8,419 nt of DNA from Myxococcaceae bacterium (lineage in GTDB: Bacteria; Myxococcota; Myxococcia; Myxococcales; Myxococcaceae), in the NCBI GenBank assembly GCA_018262385.1, contig JAGSPQ010000098.1:1-8419 (forward strand). The letters run 5' to 3'. Both the position numbers and the translations under genes were made by a program. Shown here in pieces: positions 5,642 through 8,419 of this stretch (position 1 is the first letter of the stretch; each line of letters begins with the position of its first letter). The notes beneath the pieces were generated by a model. The model was given only the letters and a program-made list of their open reading frames with translations. It ran no database searches and was not told the DNA's origin.

Positions 5642-7387
5642 TTACTGCCGTCCGGCCGGCTTCAGCTCGGCGCGGATCTCTCCCGGCAGCGGGAACCAGC
5701 GCAGCGCCTCGAAGTCCGCGCTCGCCGGCAGGTCGCAGCCGGGGCCGCAGCGCGCCGGCTCGACTTCTTCCTCCGGCGCACCGGTCGCGGCGCGCGAAGC
5801 GAACATCCGCCGGGCCTCGTCGAGGTACCCGGCCAACGCGCTCTCGGGCTCGGTCGCGTGGCGCGAGCGGAACTCCATCTTCCCCGACCGGTAGGTGACG
5901 TCGGAGAGCTGCATCGCCGCGCCCTGGTGCCCGCGCCGGTGGTGCCACAGCCCGGTGTCTGCGTGGAACCGGTAGTCGGGCAGCAGCATCCAGCCGTGCT
6001 CGGCGATCAGGTCGATTGCGTCGAGCAGGAACTGGAACTGCGTCTCGGAGAGGAAGTAGTTGAAGTTGACCCGGATCCAGCCCGGCTTGATCCCCTCGCA
6101 GCCGCGCACGATCTCGCGCTCGAACTCCTTGCTGGTGGCGAGATCGATCCCGAGCAGGCGGTGGCCGTAGGGGCCGGCGCACGAGCAGCCGCCGCGGGCC
6201 TGGATCCCGAACAGATCGTTGAGCAGCGCGACGATGAAGTTGTGGTGCAGGTACTGCCCTCGGTGGCGGACCACGAACGAGACGATCGACAGCCGCCAGG
6301 CTTCCTGGTTGCCGAGGATCCCGATCGCCGGGTTCTTCGACCACGCGGCGATCGCCCGCTGAATGAAGTCCTCCTCCCGCGCGCGGATCGTCTGCCACCC
6401 GACCGCTTCCTTCAGCTGAAACACCAGCCCGGCGCGGATCGACTCGATGATCGCCGGCGTGCCGCCCTCTTCGCGGTGCTCGGGGTCCGAGAGGTAGAGG
6501 TGGTCGACGGTGTTGACGTAGGCGACCGTGCCGCCGCCGGGCTCGGTGGGCACGGTGTTGCGGAACAGGTGGCGCTTGGCGACCAGCACCCCGGGGGTCC
6601 CGGGGCCGCCGATGAACTTGTGCGGCGAGAGGAACATCGCGTCTTTGAACACCAGCTCGCCGCCGGGCGCCTCGTCGCGCATGTTCATCTCGAGCTTCAC
6701 GTACGGACCCGCGGCGGCGAAGTCCCAGAACGACAGCGCGCCGTGCCGATGGAGCAGCGCCGCGACCGCCCGGGTGTCGGTGCCGATCCCGGTGACGTTC
6801 GAGGCCGCCGAGAAGCTGCCGATCTTCAGCGGCCGCGCGGCGTAGCGCACCAGCTCGGCCTCGAGCTGCACCAGATCCAGCCGCCCGTCGGGGTCCTCGC
6901 CAATCGTCACCACGTCCGCGATCGACTCGCGCCACGGCAGCTCGTTCGAGTGGTGCTCGTACGGGCCGATCAGCACCACCGGGCGCTGCTCGACCGGGAT
7001 CCGCTCCAGCAGCTTGTGCTGGGTGTCGAGGTCCTTCGGCAGCCGCAGCTGCATCACGTCGACCAGCTTGTTGATCGCCCCGGTGGCGCCCGAGCCGCAG
7101 AAGATCACCACGTCGTCCGGCCCCGCCCCGACCGCCTGCTTGATGATCCGGCGCGCCTCCTCGCGGAAGCTGGTCGTCTGCCGGCCGGTGCCCGAGGTCT
7201 CGGTATGGGTGTTGGCGTACAGCGGCATCACGTGGGCGCGGATGAAGTCCTCGATGAAGCCGAGCGACCGCCCTGACGCGGTGTAGTCGGCGTAGGTGAC
7301 GCGGCGCGCGCCGTACGGGCCCTCGAGCGCCTGGTCATCGCCGATGATAGAGCTGCGAATGGTTTCGATGAGACGGGTGCTGGGCAC
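5642..7387 (-). CDS. Aminotransferase class V-fold PLP-dependent enzyme, cysteine desulfurase-like
   Basis: This 581-residue cytoplasmic PLP enzyme belongs to the fold-type I class V group, which includes cysteine desulfurases and lyases acting on amino acids. The GTG at 7387 is the only start after an in-frame TAG four codons upstream. Visible motifs are GSGATGAINKL (98-108, cofactor phosphate binding), YEHHSNELPW (143-152, whose first His aligns with the PLP-stacking His of SufS), WDFAAAGPY (221-229, with Asp222 for the pyridine nitrogen) and SPHKFIGGPGTPG (254-266, Schiff-base Lys257). GGCSCAGPYG (399-408) lies where the active-site Cys loop of SufS-type enzymes falls. Ala225 replaces the Gln four residues into the SufS VDGAQ motif. 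It is about 170 residues longer than SufS. After about 475 comes an extension containing C547 and C551 and ending near RWFPLPGEIRAEL. The MBL hydrolase gene lies 25 nt upstream. Desulfurase activity is plausible but unproven; an aminotransferase or lyase on a related substrate is equally possible. Confidence 0.9.
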   Translation of the reverse strand: MPSTRLIETIRSSIIGDDQALEGPYGARRVTYADYTASGRSLGFIEDFIRAHVMPLYANTHTETSGTGRQTTSFREEARRIIKQAVGAGPDDVVIFCGSGATGAINKLVDVMQLRLPKDLDTQHKLLERIPVEQRPVVLIGPYEHHSNELPWRESIADVVTIGEDPDGRLDLVQLEAELVRYAARPLKIGSFSAASNVTGIGTDTRAVAALLHRHGALSFWDFAAAGPYVKLEMNMRDEAPGGELVFKDAMFLSPHKFIGGPGTPGVLVAKRHLFRNTVPTEPGGGTVAYVNTVDHLYLSDPEHREEGGTPAIIESIRAGLVFQLKEAVGWQTIRAREEDFIQRAIAAWSKNPAIGILGNQEAWRLSIVSFVVRHRGQYLHHNFIVALLNDLFGIQARGGCSCAGPYGHRLLGIDLATSKEFEREIVRGCEGIKPGWIRVNFNYFLSETQFQFLLDAIDLIAEHGWMLLPDYRFHADTGLWHHRRGHQGAAMQLSDVTYRSGKMEFRSRHATEPESALAGYLDEARRMFASRAATGAPEEEVEPARCGPGCDLPASADFEALRWFPLPGEIRAELKPAGRQ

Positions 7388-7412
7388 GGCCCGCTTCTAT
7401 CCCGCCTGCCGC

Positions 7413-8336
7413 TCAGCGCGCGACCTCGAACCCCGCCTTCAAGAACCCGCCGGCGACCAGCTGCTCGATCCGCGGCTGGTCGTGCCCGGGGACGAGCTGC
7501 AGCTTCGGCTCGTCCTTCCCGAGCCGGTGGAGCTCCTGCAGCTGCCGCAGCACCCCGTCCCGATCCTCCCCAATCAGCAGCGTCACCAGCCGCGCGCGGG
7601 TGCGGACCTCCGCCACGTTGCGCCAGTGCCAGGCCACGTCTCCGAGGAAGAGGTACTCGGCTCCATCGGCCCGCTGGACGAACACCAGCTGGGTGCCCGG
7701 GGTGTGCCCCGGGGCCTTCAGCAGCACCACCCCAGGCGCGACCGCGGTCATCTTCTCGTACGACAGCGGCACGTAGCCGGCGAGCGCATCGGCCGGAAAC
7801 ACCAGCGGCACCATCTTCTTCGGCACCGACAGCTGCTCCTTCGTCAGCTTCAGCCGCGGCATCAGCGCCTTGAGGTTGGGCTGAACCGTGACTCCTCCGA
7901 TGTGATCGTAGTGCTCGTGGGTGAGCACGATCGGATCCGCCACCGCCAGCGCCTGGCCGATCCGCGCGAACGCCCCGTCGTCGAAGTCCTTCGCCCCGGT
8001 CGCCTCGGCGGTCTTCCGGTCCATCGCGCTGTCGATCATCGCGGTGTGATCCGGGTACCGCAGCTGGAAGGCGTAGAAGGTGAGGCTCGTCTCGCTCCAG
8101 CCCGCGCCGGCCACCACCCCGGTGATCGGCACCTTCATCGACCCCACCTGCTCGAACCGGATCTCGGTCGGCTTCTCCCCCGGCAGCGAGTTGGCCAGCG
8201 CCCGGAGCTGCGCGAGGTCGATCGAGAACTGCCCGGTGGAGGGAACGGTGCTCTCGGTGAAGAGCCACCCGTAGGCGGGCGCCGCGGCCACGATCAGCAC
8301 CAGCCCCACCCACAGCGCTTTGCGTTTCTTGCTCAT
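7413..8336 (-). CDS. MBL-fold metallo-hydrolase with N-terminal signal/anchor
   Basis: This 307-residue metallo-beta-lactamase-fold hydrolase probably binds two metal ions. The ligand set looks complete: HEHYDH (His140, His142, Asp144, His145), PGHTPG (His211), FLGDVAW (Asp233) and LVPGHD (His285). That order is shared with glyoxalase II, lactonase and related hydrolases, and the sequence does not decide the substrate. The ATG at 8336 is preferred over an in-frame ATG at 8408. A strong AAGGAG lies 6 nt upstream of it, and it begins a typical signal or anchor (MSKKRKALW, then a hydrophobic stretch to about residue 22). The longer start would add 24 polar residues before that signal. The enzyme therefore probably acts outside the cytoplasm or on the outer face of the inner membrane. 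Residues about 30-75 form an N-terminal segment before the usual MBL strands. It is the first gene of a possible three-gene unit with the PLP enzyme and the lipoprotein. Family call firm, function open. Confidence 0.92.
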   Translation of the reverse strand: MSKKRKALWVGLVLIVAAAPAYGWLFTESTVPSTGQFSIDLAQLRALANSLPGEKPTEIRFEQVGSMKVPITGVVAGAGWSETSLTFYAFQLRYPDHTAMIDSAMDRKTAEATGAKDFDDGAFARIGQALAVADPIVLTHEHYDHIGGVTVQPNLKALMPRLKLTKEQLSVPKKMVPLVFPADALAGYVPLSYEKMTAVAPGVVLLKAPGHTPGTQLVFVQRADGAEYLFLGDVAWHWRNVAEVRTRARLVTLLIGEDRDGVLRQLQELHRLGKDEPKLQLVPGHDQPRIEQLVAGGFLKAGFEVAR

Positions 8337-8342
8337 CCGCGG

Positions 8343-8348
8343 CTCCTT
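8343..8348 (-). promoter_or_regulatory. Shine-Dalgarno AAGGAG for the MBL hydrolase
   Basis: The minus strand reads AAGGAG, then CCGCGG, then ATG. The near-perfect Shine-Dalgarno with 6-nt spacing fixes the start at 8336 rather than the in-frame ATG at 8408. It is the clearest ribosome-binding site in the window. Confidence 0.8.
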
Positions 8349-8419
8349 ACCCCATCCAGTTGAATTTGCTGGGTTCAGGGCCTCGGCCGGCCCCCCCGGC
8401 GCGGTCATCGGGGCGGTTT

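Noticed and set aside
5456..7276. A 606-codon plus-strand open frame opposite the PLP enzyme.
   Set aside because: It is the antisense shadow of a clear class V PLP enzyme. The translation is Arg/Pro/Leu/Gln/His-biased and has no recognisable motif.
8356..8380. AT-richer patch upstream of the MBL gene as a promoter.
   Set aside because: A TTGAAT occurs on the plus strand, but no properly spaced -10 and -35 pair could be found in either direction.
8337..8408. A longer N-terminus for the MBL hydrolase from the in-frame ATG at 8408.
   Set aside because: It would place 24 polar residues before the signal or anchor and ignore the strong AAGGAG 6 nt before the ATG at 8336.
8405..8419. A possible C-terminal end of another minus-strand gene (TGA at 8407-8405 with four open codons before it).
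   Set aside because: Fifteen bases are too few to support a gene; any frame could show this by chance.

Overview
This is a GC-rich window (roughly 70% by eye) with very high GC at third codon positions, GTG starts and closely packed genes. One lipoprotein carries an Asp/Ala/Gly linker (residues 177-199 of the 2980-4764 product, DAG...DGG...DPDAG...DDGG) of the kind often seen in secreted proteins of myxobacteria. Together with several lipoproteins and an S9 peptidase, this suggests a Myxococcota (deltaproteobacterial) chromosome. That is an inference from style, not from a marker gene. I see no mobile element, tRNA, rRNA, CRISPR array or phage gene.

Layout. (1) 1-1422, minus: the N-terminal 474 residues of an exported S9 (prolyl-oligopeptidase family) peptidase, cut by the left window edge just before the expected catalytic serine. 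(2) A 43-bp divergent gap, then a two-gene plus-strand unit. 1466-2977 is a TPM-domain (DUF477/YgcG-like) membrane protein with two zinc-ribbon-like Cys clusters and a Ser-rich tail. 2980-4764 is a putative surface lipoprotein with carboxypeptidase-regulatory-like beta-sandwich repeats; it starts 2 nt after the TPM stop. (3) 4781-5611, minus and convergent with the lipoprotein: an unrecognised protein with a lipobox and two internal membrane helices. (4) 5642-7387, minus: a class V PLP enzyme of the cysteine desulfurase type. (5) 7413-8336, minus: an exported or membrane-anchored metallo-beta-lactamase-fold hydrolase. The last three genes are co-oriented with gaps of 25 and 30 nt and may be one transcript (MBL, then PLP enzyme, then lipoprotein). 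A GC-rich inverted repeat sits in the second gap.

How the genes relate. Four or five of the six products are predicted to be exported or membrane-attached, so the region looks like an envelope-protein neighbourhood around one cytoplasmic PLP enzyme. I find no evidence that all six form one pathway. The strongest structural observation is that the TPM protein appears to contain a second, degenerate TPM domain in tandem with the first. No stretch longer than 300 bases lacks a gene. The longest non-coding piece is the 83 bases at the right edge (8337-8419), which contain a clear Shine-Dalgarno and an AT-richer patch but no promoter I can call.
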